From Bryobacterales bacterium (GTDB taxonomy: Bacteria; Acidobacteriota; Terriglobia; Bryobacterales; Bryobacteraceae): a stretch of 6,329 nt of DNA. The DNA is taken from positions 1 through 6,329 of the forward strand of contig PKYZ01000322.1 of the NCBI GenBank assembly GCA_003132865.1, written 5' to 3'. Shown one piece after another: positions 1 to 6,329 of the stretch; within the stretch, counting starts at the first letter, position 1, and the number at the start of each line of letters is the position of its first letter. A program made the position numbers and the translations under genes. The notes beneath the pieces were generated by a model. It did not search any database, was not told where the DNA came from, and saw nothing but the letters and a program-made list of their open reading frames with translations.

Positions 1-324
1 ACACTTTTGGGACAGGAACCCCATTTACGACGTGTGTTCGCACAGACACCGCTAGAGATTGTTGCCTCGGTAATCAACCGCCACGAGCATTTGCGGCCTA
101 TTGGTGTCAAACTCTTTAGCGCATACGATGTGTTTATCGGCGTGTTGAGGGACGAGCAGAAGCGCGCTCACCTGGAAAGACTATCACCGGAGGCGGAGGA
201 CCGCGACAGCATTTATCAGGGGCTCCGGCATGCTAGCCACGAATTTCGCGATGCTGTGCTCGACTTATTCTTTGACGAAGGCACTATACTCAGCCAATTA
301 ACGAGGACGTATGGAATCTTTTAG
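1..324 (+). CDS. Hypothetical protein, C-terminal part (5' end outside window)
   Basis: I do not recognise this protein. The frame is open from the first base of the window to a TAG at 322-324. It has no internal methionine codon, and the first possible start is a TTG at position 7 with no visible ribosome binding site. It is therefore best read as the C-terminal roughly 107 residues of a longer gene. The visible part looks soluble and mainly helical. It is rich in charged residues (for example RDEQKRAHLERLSPEAEDRD) and has no membrane segment, signal peptide or cysteine cluster. It ends in a hydrophobic LTRTYGIF. Its stop lies 7 bases before the preferred start of the TIM-barrel gene, so the two are probably in one operon and may act together. 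A sampled line of 60 bases has 55% G+C, lower than in the permease genes to the right. That it is a real gene is likely; its function is unknown. Confidence 0.6.
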   Translation, partial: TLLGQEPHLRRVFAQTPLEIVASVINRHEHLRPIGVKLFSAYDVFIGVLRDEQKRAHLERLSPEAEDRDSIYQGLRHASHEFRDAVLDLFFDEGTILSQLTRTYGIF

Positions 325-326
325 GA
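323..326 (+). promoter_or_regulatory. Ribosome binding site (AGGA) deciding the TIM-barrel gene start
   Basis: AGGA lies 5 bases before the ATG at 332 and overlaps the stop codon of the upstream gene, an arrangement typical of translational coupling. The competing ATG at 311 has only a GAGGA three bases away (303-307), which is closer than usual. This favours the start at 332. Confidence 0.5.
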
Positions 327-331
327 AATCG

Positions 332-1045
332 ATGATAGGTTTTTCCACAGGAGCGATAGCTTACGCCGACTTTCGAAGAGGATTGCAGGTGCTCAGGGAT
401 CAGAATGTGACGGTCGTGGAGATTTCGGCTCTTCGAATGGCAGAATGGGCGCCGCTAATCCAAGCTCTGGACGACCTGGACTTGTCCGCGTTCGACTACG
501 TATCAATCCATCTTCCCAGCGCGATGAATGCCGCCGAGGAAACCTTCGTAGTTCAGAGCCTCACGCAGATACGAGGCCGCAAGTTTCCGCTGATTCTTCA
601 TCCCGATGCAATTCAGGACTTCGCCCCATGGAGGGAGTTCGGTGAGGTTGTGTGTGTCGAGAATATGGATAAGAGAAAACTCATTGGCCGCACCGAGGCT
701 GAGTTGGGCGCGATTTTTCGAGAATTGCCTAATGCGAACCTTTGCTTTGATATAGGCCATGCCGCACAGGTCGATCCGACAATGACGGAAGCGTACTTCA
801 TTCTAAAATGCTATCGCGAGAAAATCACTCAGCTCCACGTGAGTGAAGTCAACTCGCGCAGCAAGCATGACACCTTATCGTACGCCACCATTCAGTCGTT
901 TCGAGATGTCGCCCACATGATTCCCGCAGGCCTTCCGATCATCCTTGAGACCCCGGTCGCGCCGGAACGAATGCAGGAGGAGATGAGCAAGGCCAGGTTT
1001 GCTCTGGCTTTAGGCGCTGCTTCCGAACTGGTGGCCTACTCGTAA
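332..1045 (+). CDS. Sugar phosphate isomerase/epimerase-like TIM-barrel protein
   Basis: This is probably a metal-dependent cytoplasmic enzyme of the xylose-isomerase-like TIM-barrel family (AP endonuclease family 2 fold), acting on an unknown sugar or polyol. From the start at 332 it has 237 residues; an in-frame ATG at 311 would add seven. I prefer 332 because an AGGA sits 5 bases before it and MIGFSTGAIA then forms the first beta strand, as expected for the family. Numbered from 332, likely active-site and metal-binding residues follow successive strands: Glu30 (VVEIS), His60 (SIHLP), His90 (LILHP), Glu110 (VCVENMD), Asp140 and His143 (CFDIGH), His169 (QLHVSE) and Glu206 (IILETP). The final helix follows, so the fold appears complete, although the protein is slightly short. 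The TAA at 1043-1045 lies within sequence that matches the end of the permease genes, and the gene converges with permease copy 1. The family varies widely in substrate, so no precise activity can be named. Confidence 0.82.
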   Translation: MIGFSTGAIAYADFRRGLQVLRDQNVTVVEISALRMAEWAPLIQALDDLDLSAFDYVSIHLPSAMNAAEETFVVQSLTQIRGRKFPLILHPDAIQDFAPWREFGEVVCVENMDKRKLIGRTEAELGAIFRELPNANLCFDIGHAAQVDPTMTEAYFILKCYREKITQLHVSEVNSRSKHDTLSYATIQSFRDVAHMIPAGLPIILETPVAPERMQEEMSKARFALALGAASELVAYS

Positions 1046-3553
1046 CGCAGCGCGCGCATGGGATCGACACGCAACGCGCGTCTGGCCGGCAACAACGCAG
1101 CCACCGCTACGGTGACGGCAAAGACTGCAATGGCGCCCAGATAAGCGATGGGATCGAGATTGCCGATGCCGTAGAGTAACATCCGCAGTACCTTCGATCG
1201 ACAATGCCGCTGCTCCCCCCACCCCTGCGAGCAATCCGGCGGCGACTGGAAGCGAGAATTGGCGCAGCACGACCGACAGGACATGCGCGGGCTTCGCGCC
1301 CAGCGCCATGCGGATGCCGACCTCCTTGGTGCGCTGCGAGACCGCGTAGCCTACTAACCCCACGATGCCCGCGCACGCCAGCAGAAGCGCAACCAAGCCG
1401 AGCACGCTTACCGCCAGTGCGCTCGATTCCGCCGTCTGCAGCTTCCCTCGAAAGGCGCTCTTCATCAATTGAACCTCGGGAACGAGCCGCGGGTCGATGG
1501 ACTTCGCTATGGATGCCACCGAGCGAACCAGTCCTTCGGGCGGAGCCGAGGTCCTCACCATCACCACCATCGAAGGCAATAGATCCGCCGCCGCGAGCAG
1601 ATAAACCTCGACCGCATCCGAATCCTCCGGCGAGACCAGCCGCGCACTGCCCGAGACTCCAACCACCGTAAGGTTGTCCTCCCCCAACCGGAAAGGCCTG
1701 CCTACCGGGTCCTCAGTCGGCCATCGGAGCCGGGCCAAGGACTCGCTCACGACGATCGCGCGTGTATCGCCCGCCATGAGATTCCGGCCTCGCAGCAGCG
1801 GGATTTTCATGGTCTGAAGAAACGCGGGATCGATGTGATTGATGTGAACGTCAACCACGCGTCCGGCGACTTCGGTCTTGAATACCGTCCATCGGTTCCC
1901 CAAAGGCGGATTGGACACCAGCGCCACCAATTCGATTCCGGGAACACCGCGGAGACGCTCCACCAGGGCATTGAAATACGCCCGCGCACTGGCCGGCGTG
2001 TACCCGCGAAGGGCTGGGTCTATCGAAATCACCTGCTGGTATTCAAAACCCGGAGAAGTGTACATTGCGTGGTTCATGGCTCGAGCCAGCAGCCCGGCCA
2101 CGATGAGCAGTACGCAACTGGCCGCCACTTGCGCGCCGATCAAGAACTGCCGCATGACGGTGGCGCGATGGCGCTGCCGGGCGGCCTGCCAGGCCGGCGT
2201 CAGCCCGAACAGGATCGCGGCCGCGAAGCCCATGCCGATGGCGAAGGCTATGACCCGCCGATCCGGAGTTGGATCGATCCATGCCGGAACTTCGGTCCAT
2301 ACCATCAGGAACCGCAAGACAACGTGGCCCAAGGCCAAGCCCGCCACCGATCCCAGCAGAGCCAGCACCAGGCTTTCGGTGAATAGTTGGCGAATCAGCC
2401 GGCCGCGGCCGGCCCCCACCGCGACACGAATCGCGATCTCCCTTTCCCTGGCCACTCCGCGCGCCAGCAGCAAGCTGCCCAGGTTGCCGCATGCCGCGGC
2501 GAGAATCAAGAGTCCCAGTGCGGCGACCAGCGCGAAAACCGGATACATTTCGTGCCGGATGCTGTTGGCGTAGCCGCCCGGCTTACTGGGAAGGGTCTGC
2601 TTTTCCCAAACGTCGTTGGGATGCTGCCTATGCAATTCCGCCGCCAGCAATTTCAGTTCTGCTTCGGCCACCGTGGGAGTCAGGCCTGGCTGCAAGCGGC
2701 CCCACATCAGCACGCTCGTGCCGCCTTCGGAGAAGTCTGTAAGCCGGCTGCCCTTGACGAAGTAAGGCTGCTGGGCGATCGGCGCCCATAAGTCCGGTGT
2801 GCCCCAACCAAAACCACTGAATTCACTGGAGGCAACGCCAACGATGGTAGCCGGCTGACCATTGAGGCGGATCGTCCTTCCAATGATCGAGGGATCGGCG
2901 GCGAAATGGCGTTGCCAGAACCCTTGGTCCAGCACAACCACTGGCCCCGCGTTCGAAGCCTCGTCTCGAACCGGATCGAGCATCCTTCCGAGCCTGGCCG
3001 TTGCACCCAAGTCGCCAAAAACGTTGGCTGTCACAAAGCTGGCATTGAGTAGCTTCTCTTGGCCCTCGATCGTAACTTTGGCGCCGTCTGAAGCCGTTAC
3101 GGCTGAGAGCGTCTTCGAGTGTTCGCGGTAGAACGCTACTTCAGGATACATGAAATTATCCGAGTAACCCTGTGGCGCGCTTCGTTCGAATCGCAGTAAG
3201 GTCCCCGGATCGCGAACCGGCAGTGGGCGCAAGAACATCAGGTCGAAGAATCCAAAAGCGGCCACGTTCACGCCGATGCCCAGCGCCAGCATCAGGACTG
3301 CCACGGCCGTGAAGACGGGCGATTTTCGCAACATGCGAGCCGCGTAGCGCAGGTCCTGTGCCAAGCGGTCGATCCATGTCCAGCCCCAGGCGTCGCGCGC
3401 TTCTTCGCGGAGCAGCAGCGTGTTGCCGAAATGGCCGCGCTCGGCCCCGGCGCGCGCCGCCATTTCGCGATGAAACTCCATGTCGCTGGCCAATTCCTGG
3501 TCGAAGCGGCGGCGGTTCAGCAGATATCGAATACGGCGAAAGAATTCGTTCAT
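1010..3553 (-). CDS. ADOP-type orphan permease, copy 1, frameshifted near its C-terminus
   Basis: This is an inner-membrane permease of the MacB/FtsX type. Residues 1-75 form the cytoplasmic prefix (RRRFDQEL, REEARDAWGW, RYAARMLRKSP). Helix 1 is at about 80-103 and periplasmic core 1 runs to about 335. Helices 2-5 lie at about 337-365, 393-416, 433-453 and 468-492. Periplasmic core 2 spans about 500-700, helix 6 about 712-738 and helix 7 about 768-790. FtsX signatures appear twice (EIAIRVAVGAGRGRLIRQ and EVGIRMALGAKPAHVLS). No Walker motif is present, so any ATPase is encoded elsewhere. After Ser785 the frame is wrong: residues 786-847 are an Arg/His/Cys-rich tail with no likeness to the family. 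The genuine end continues in another frame down to a TAG at 1036-1038. Without the 4-base duplication at 1194-1201 the protein would have 837 residues. The ATG lies 3 bases after the stop of copy 2, with only a weak GAG as ribosome binding site, suggesting translational coupling. Family assignment is strong; whether the product still works is doubtful. The transported substrate is unknown. Confidence 0.85.
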   Translation of the reverse strand: MNEFFRRIRYLLNRRRFDQELASDMEFHREMAARAGAERGHFGNTLLLREEARDAWGWTWIDRLAQDLRYAARMLRKSPVFTAVAVLMLALGIGVNVAAFGFFDLMFLRPLPVRDPGTLLRFERSAPQGYSDNFMYPEVAFYREHSKTLSAVTASDGAKVTIEGQEKLLNASFVTANVFGDLGATARLGRMLDPVRDEASNAGPVVVLDQGFWQRHFAADPSIIGRTIRLNGQPATIVGVASSEFSGFGWGTPDLWAPIAQQPYFVKGSRLTDFSEGGTSVLMWGRLQPGLTPTVAEAELKLLAAELHRQHPNDVWEKQTLPSKPGGYANSIRHEMYPVFALVAALGLLILAAACGNLGSLLLARGVAREREIAIRVAVGAGRGRLIRQLFTESLVLALLGSVAGLALGHVVLRFLMVWTEVPAWIDPTPDRRVIAFAIGMGFAAAILFGLTPAWQAARQRHRATVMRQFLIGAQVAASCVLLIVAGLLARAMNHAMYTSPGFEYQQVISIDPALRGYTPASARAYFNALVERLRGVPGIELVALVSNPPLGNRWTVFKTEVAGRVVDVHINHIDPAFLQTMKIPLLRGRNLMAGDTRAIVVSESLARLRWPTEDPVGRPFRLGEDNLTVVGVSGSARLVSPEDSDAVEVYLLAAADLLPSMVVMVRTSAPPEGLVRSVASIAKSIDPRLVPEVQLMKSAFRGKLQTAESSALAVSVLGLVALLLACAGIVGLVGYAVSQRTKEVGIRMALGAKPAHVLSVVLRQFSLPVAAGLLAGVGGAAALSIEGTADVTLRHRQSRSHRLSGRHCSLCRHRSGGCVVAGQTRVACRSHARAALRVGHQFGSSA
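1036..1195 (-). pseudogene. Out-of-frame C-terminal end of permease copy 1
   Basis: This stretch encodes the missing last 52 residues of copy 1 in a frame different from the body of the gene. The product runs KVLRMLLYGIGNLDPIAY, then the hydrophobic helix LGAIAVFAVTVAVAALL, then the conserved ending PARRALRVDPMRALRYE and a stop. Copy 2 has GLLRGQLYGISNLDPMAY, a similar helix, and PARRALRVDPMRALRHE at the same distance. The match shows that this was the original end of copy 1 and that the last FtsX helix and its cytoplasmic tail are lost by the frameshift. No ribosome binding site suggests separate translation. Confidence 0.8.
1194..1201. repeat. 4-base tandem duplication (TCGA-TCGA) causing the frameshift
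   Basis: Two adjacent copies of TCGA occur exactly where permease copy 1 loses its frame. The matching position in copy 2 (about 3710-3717) has no such duplication. Deleting four bases here joins ...GGAAALS directly to KVLRMLLYG... and makes copy 1 align to copy 2 without gaps to the end of the gene. Replication slippage would explain it. A base-calling or assembly error is the alternative, though an exact 4-base repeat unit is more typical of a real slippage event. Confidence 0.75.
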
Positions 3554-3556
3554 AAG

Positions 3557-6100
3557 CTACTCGTGACGAAGGGCGCGCATCGGATCCACACGCAACGCAC
3601 GCCGGGCCGGCCATAGCGCGGCCACCGCGACGGTGACGGCAAACACGCCAATGGCTCCGAGGTAGGCCATGGGATCGAGATTGCTAATGCCGTAGAGCTG
3701 CCCCCGCAGCAGCCCGGACAACGCTGCCGCTCCCGCCACTCCGACTAACAGGCCGGCGACCACGGGGCGCGAGAATTGGCGCAGCACCACGGACAGGATA
3801 TGCGAAGGCCGCGCACCCAGCGCCATCCGGATGCCGATCTCCCTGGTGCGGTGCGAAACCGCGTAGGCCACTACTCCCACGATGCCGAGGCACGCCAGAA
3901 GGTCCGCGATGGAGCCTAACACGCTCACCGCCAGCGCGCGCGATTCCGCGTCGCGCAACTTCTGGCGGAATCCGGTCTTCATCAATTGAACTTCCGGAAA
4001 GGTGTTGGGGTCCACGGCTTTCGCGGTCGCTGCCGCAGTCCGCGCGAGGTCTTCGGGTGCGGCTGACGTTTTCACCAACACGAATGTCGCAGGCAGATCC
4101 GCCGGCGCGATGGGAAAGTAGACCTCTACGGAATCCGAATCTTCGAGTTTCACCAGCCGGGCGCTGCCCGCGATTCCCACGACGGTATAATCCTCACCCA
4201 TCGTGAACTTCTTCCCCAACGGGTCCTGTCCCGGCCATACGCCACGCGCCAGCGACTCGCTGACAACCACCGCGTGCGTCTCGCCACGCATCAGATTGCG
4301 GCCACGCAGCAGCGGGACTTTCATGGTCTGAAAGAACTGCGGTTCGATGCGGTTAATTTGAACGCGCACGGCCCGCCCGTCGATCTCGAGGCCGGCAATC
4401 TCGGACCGGCGGCCCAACGGTGGACTCAGCGCCAGCGATACGGACTCGACTCCGGGTAGCGCGCGAAGGCGGTCCTGGAGCGTGTCCAGATACGCTTGCG
4501 CCCTGGCTGGTGAGTAGCCGTGCAGGGCAAGACCGGGATCAATCGAAATTACCTGTTGGTATTCGAAGCCCGGGTTGGCGGACATGGCATGATTCAGGGC
4601 CCGGCTGAGGAGCCCAGCGACGATCAGCAATACGCAACTGGCGGCGACTTGCGCGCCCACCAGAACCTGTCGCGCGATGGTGGCGCGATGGCGCTGCCGG
4701 GCGGCTTGCAGGGCCGGCGTGAGCCCGAATAGGATGGCTGCGCCGAATCCAGCGGCGAGAGCGAAGAGTGTCACTCGCCAATCCGGCGTTGGGTTGAGCC
4801 ATGCCGGACTCTCCGTGGCTGTCATCAGGCTGCGCAGAACAACATAGCCCACCGCCAGGCCCGCCATCGATCCCAAGACAGCCAGCAAGAGGCTCTCGGT
4901 GAACAATTGGCGAATCAGCCGTCCCTTACCGGCCCCGACCGCCACGCGAATGGCGATTTCCCGTTCGCGCGCTACGCTCCGCGCCAGCAGCAGGCTGCCC
5001 AGGTTCCCGCAGGCGACGGCGAGAATCAGCAACGCGAGCGCGCCGACCATTGCGAAGACAGGATACAGTTCGTCCTCGCCTTCCGATCCCGACCCGCTGC
5101 GGTTACCGATCATCATGCTCTTTGCATAGCCGCCGGGATCGCTGGGAAGGTTCTCTTTTTCCCAGATTTCATTGGGATGCTGCTTGCGCAATTCCGCCGC
5201 CAGCGAGCGCAGTTCCTCTTCGGCCGCTTTGGGCGCGACGCCCCGCCGCAAGCGGCCCCACATGCGCACGCCGCTTGAGTCCGCGTAGTCCGTCAGCAGG
5301 TGGCTCCCCGCGGCAAAGTAAGGCTGTTGAGTTAGGGGTGCCCACAATGCCGACGCGTTCAAAGTGAGACCGCTGAATTCGCCGCGGGCGACGCCGATCA
5401 CGGTGGCCGGCTTGCCATTCAGGCGGATGGTTCTACCGATCACGGATGGATCGGCGCCGAAGTGGCGCTGCCAGAAGCCTTGATCCAGGACGACGACGGG
5501 GTCCGCAGCGGGGGCGTCATCGCGCACGGGATCGAGCAGCCTTCCGAGCCGCGGCGTGGCGCCGAGTTCGGTGAAGAAATTCGCGGTGACAAAGTTGGCG
5601 TCGATTTGCTTTTCTTCGCCTTCGACGGCCAGCTTGGTGGTGTTCATCGCCAGGACGGCCGAGAGCGTTCCGGAATTGTCGCGGAAGAATGCCATTTCCG
5701 GATAGGGCAATGCGAATGCGTAATTCTGTGGAGCGCGCCGGTGGAAGCGCAGGAGCGTGGCGGGGTCGCGGATATCCAACGGCCGTAAGACCATCAAATC
5801 GAAGAAGCCGAAGACCGCTACGTTGACGCCGATGCCGATAGCCAGCATCAGGACCGCCACGAGCGTGAAGCCGGGCGATTTGCGCAGCATGCGCGCCGCG
5901 TAGCGCAGGTCCTGCGCGAAACGGTCGATCCAGGTCCAGCCCCAGGCGTCCCGCGCCTCTTCGCGGAGTTGCAGCGAGTTGCCCAAAGGCCTGCCTGTGC
6001 GCTCCGCCATCTCGCGATGAAACTCCAGGTCGTTAGCCAGTTCCTGGTCGAAGCGGCGGCGGTGCAGCAGATATCGGAGACGGCGGGAAAACTGTTTCAT
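3557..6100 (-). CDS. ADOP-type orphan permease, copy 2 (intact)
   Basis: This is an intact 847-residue inner-membrane permease of the MacB/FtsX superfamily. The cytoplasmic prefix occupies about residues 1-75 (RRRFDQEL, LEFHREMAER, REEARDAWGWTWIDR, RYAARMLRKSP). Helix 1 is at about 77-103 and periplasmic core 1 runs to about 343. Four helices follow at about 345-373, 402-425, 432-460 and 478-500. Periplasmic core 2 spans about 505-715, and the last helices lie at about 722-747, 778-800 and 811-831. The end is RALRVDPMRALRHE. The paired FtsX signatures EIAIRVAVGAGKGRLIRQ and EIGIRMALGARPSHILS show the internal duplication that gives the family its name. There is no nucleotide-binding domain. 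The start is supported by AAGGA 8 bases upstream, overlapping the PadR stop. Compared with copy 1 it carries an extra Gly/Ser/acidic loop at about 331-343 and an Asp at 733 within helix 6. MacB-like proteins act in mechanotransmission or efflux, but the substrate here cannot be inferred. Confidence 0.92.
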   Translation of the reverse strand: MKQFSRRLRYLLHRRRFDQELANDLEFHREMAERTGRPLGNSLQLREEARDAWGWTWIDRFAQDLRYAARMLRKSPGFTLVAVLMLAIGIGVNVAVFGFFDLMVLRPLDIRDPATLLRFHRRAPQNYAFALPYPEMAFFRDNSGTLSAVLAMNTTKLAVEGEEKQIDANFVTANFFTELGATPRLGRLLDPVRDDAPAADPVVVLDQGFWQRHFGADPSVIGRTIRLNGKPATVIGVARGEFSGLTLNASALWAPLTQQPYFAAGSHLLTDYADSSGVRMWGRLRRGVAPKAAEEELRSLAAELRKQHPNEIWEKENLPSDPGGYAKSMMIGNRSGSGSEGEDELYPVFAMVGALALLILAVACGNLGSLLLARSVAREREIAIRVAVGAGKGRLIRQLFTESLLLAVLGSMAGLAVGYVVLRSLMTATESPAWLNPTPDWRVTLFALAAGFGAAILFGLTPALQAARQRHRATIARQVLVGAQVAASCVLLIVAGLLSRALNHAMSANPGFEYQQVISIDPGLALHGYSPARAQAYLDTLQDRLRALPGVESVSLALSPPLGRRSEIAGLEIDGRAVRVQINRIEPQFFQTMKVPLLRGRNLMRGETHAVVVSESLARGVWPGQDPLGKKFTMGEDYTVVGIAGSARLVKLEDSDSVEVYFPIAPADLPATFVLVKTSAAPEDLARTAAATAKAVDPNTFPEVQLMKTGFRQKLRDAESRALAVSVLGSIADLLACLGIVGVVAYAVSHRTREIGIRMALGARPSHILSVVLRQFSRPVVAGLLVGVAGAAALSGLLRGQLYGISNLDPMAYLGAIGVFAVTVAVAALWPARRALRVDPMRALRHE

Positions 6101-6108
6101 GGGGTGTT

Positions 6109-6113
6109 TCCTT
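6109..6113 (-). promoter_or_regulatory. Ribosome binding site (AAGGA) of permease copy 2
   Basis: Read on the - strand, TAAGGA combines the PadR stop codon with an AAGGA motif 8 bases before the ATG at 6100. The overlap of stop and binding site suggests that translation of the permease follows that of the regulator. Confidence 0.65.
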
Positions 6114-6329
6114 AGGCGGTGCGCAACACGGATTGGATGGCTTCGTTCACGCGGTCGTATTCGGATAGTTCGGCTTCAAGTTGCTTGCGGCCGGCCGGAG
6201 TGAGGCGATAGAAACGGACTTTGCGATTCGTCTCGGAGATCCCCCACTCGGCGCTCACCCAGCCCTTCAGCAAGATCTTCTGCAGCGCGGGGTAGAGCGA
6301 TCCCTCCTCCACGTGCAGCACTTCGGATA
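6112..6329 (-). CDS. PadR-family transcriptional regulator, C-terminal part (5' end outside window)
   Basis: This is a DNA-binding regulator of the acidobacterial PadR type, cut by the right edge. The visible 72 residues begin in the winged helix-turn-helix with SEVLHVEEGSLYPAL, the PadR signature around the recognition helix. They continue through the wing (KGWVSAEWGISETNRKVRFYRLT) into the C-terminal dimerisation helix (AGRKQLEAELSEYDRVNEAIQSVLRTA). The family usually has about 110 residues, so roughly 40 N-terminal residues are missing. A GTG at 6321 could be mistaken for a start, but it falls inside the conserved motif and the frame stays open to the edge. The stop is 11 bases before permease copy 2, in the same direction. 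By analogy with the family it probably represses its own operon until a ligand binds. Its operator would lie to the right of this window. Confidence 0.9.
   Translation of the reverse strand, partial: SEVLHVEEGSLYPALQKILLKGWVSAEWGISETNRKVRFYRLTPAGRKQLEAELSEYDRVNEAIQSVLRTA

Larger units (their letters stand above)
1036..6100 (-). repeat. Tandem pair of paralogous permease genes (two units of about 2.5 kb)
   Basis: The units 1036-3553 and 3557-6100 are direct repeats at gene level, similar from the N-terminal prefix to the last codons. At the downstream ends the match begins exactly at the stop codon: CTACTCGT is identical at 1036-1043 and 3557-3564. Divergence is spread throughout and includes in-frame length differences: a loop near residue 335, two residues in the N-terminal prefix, and LALHGYS against LRGYT. 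The duplication is therefore old rather than a recent exact copy. Confidence 0.85.

Noticed and set aside
989..1011. Hairpin AAGGCCAG-loop-CTGGCTTT as a possible terminator for the convergent genes
   Set aside because: The stem has a G-U pair on the + strand and an A-C mismatch on the - strand. No run of T follows on either strand. It lies in the coding sequence of the TIM-barrel enzyme, so it is weak evidence.
1010..1190. Cys/His-rich tail of the frameshifted permease as a possible metal-binding domain
   Set aside because: The tail is the wrong frame of a conserved permease ending. Its Cys, His and Arg content follows from reading G+C-rich DNA out of frame, and the spacing fits no known zinc motif.
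1190..1205. Programmed ribosomal frameshift in permease copy 1
   Set aside because: A +1 shift could restore the end, but there is no familiar slippery sequence, stop-codon pause or clear downstream structure. The exact 4-base duplication explains the shift more simply.
1835..2573. Long open frames on the + strand opposite permease copy 1 (for example 1835-2386 and 1878-2573)
   Set aside because: They are antisense shadows of a G+C-rich gene. Their products have biased, low-information composition and match no family, while the - strand frame carries clear FtsX features.
3554..3556. Separate promoter between the two permease genes
   Set aside because: Only three bases separate the stop and the next start, and I saw no convincing promoter boxes in the end of copy 2.
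5462..5788. Open frame on the + strand opposite the N-terminal part of permease copy 2
   Set aside because: It lies entirely inside a well-supported gene on the other strand, with no recognisable motif or ribosome binding site to support translation.

Overview
The window looks like a piece of an acidobacterial chromosome, most likely from the Solibacter/Bryobacterales group. The argument rests on one gene arrangement. A PadR-type regulator is followed by two large orphan permeases of the ADOP kind (Acidobacterial Duplicated Orphan Permease), and this pairing is characteristic of Acidobacteria and heavily amplified in Solibacter-like genomes. The species call is inference from family knowledge; no search was run.

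Layout: positions 1-1045 are read on the + strand and hold two tightly linked genes. The first is the C-terminal part of an unrecognised protein that runs in from the left edge. The second is a complete xylose-isomerase-like TIM-barrel protein (sugar phosphate isomerase/epimerase family). Positions 1036-6329 are read on the - strand and form one operon. Its order in the direction of transcription is PadR regulator (cut by the right edge), ADOP permease copy 2 (6100 to 3557), and ADOP permease copy 1 (3553 to about 1036). The spacings are 11 and 3 bases, so the three genes are probably co-transcribed and partly translationally coupled. The two gene groups converge, and their ends overlap by about 10 bases.

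The two permeases are tandem paralogues that align over their whole length. Each has the MacB/FtsX design in duplicate: a cytoplasmic prefix, then twice a periplasmic core with FtsX-type membrane helices, and no ATP-binding domain. The partner ATPase and substrate are unknown. PadR regulators are usually repressors that respond to small ligands, and here PadR probably controls the permeases.

The most notable feature is in copy 1. A 4-base tandem duplication (TCGATCGA, 1194-1201) shifts the frame after residue 785. The last transmembrane helix and the conserved C-terminal motif are replaced by an unrelated Arg/His-rich tail. Removing four bases restores an alignment to copy 2 with no gaps from that point to the end. 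Copy 1 is therefore either a recent pseudogene or truncated variant, or carries a sequencing error. I found no RNA genes, CRISPR arrays or insertion sequences, and no wholly new system.
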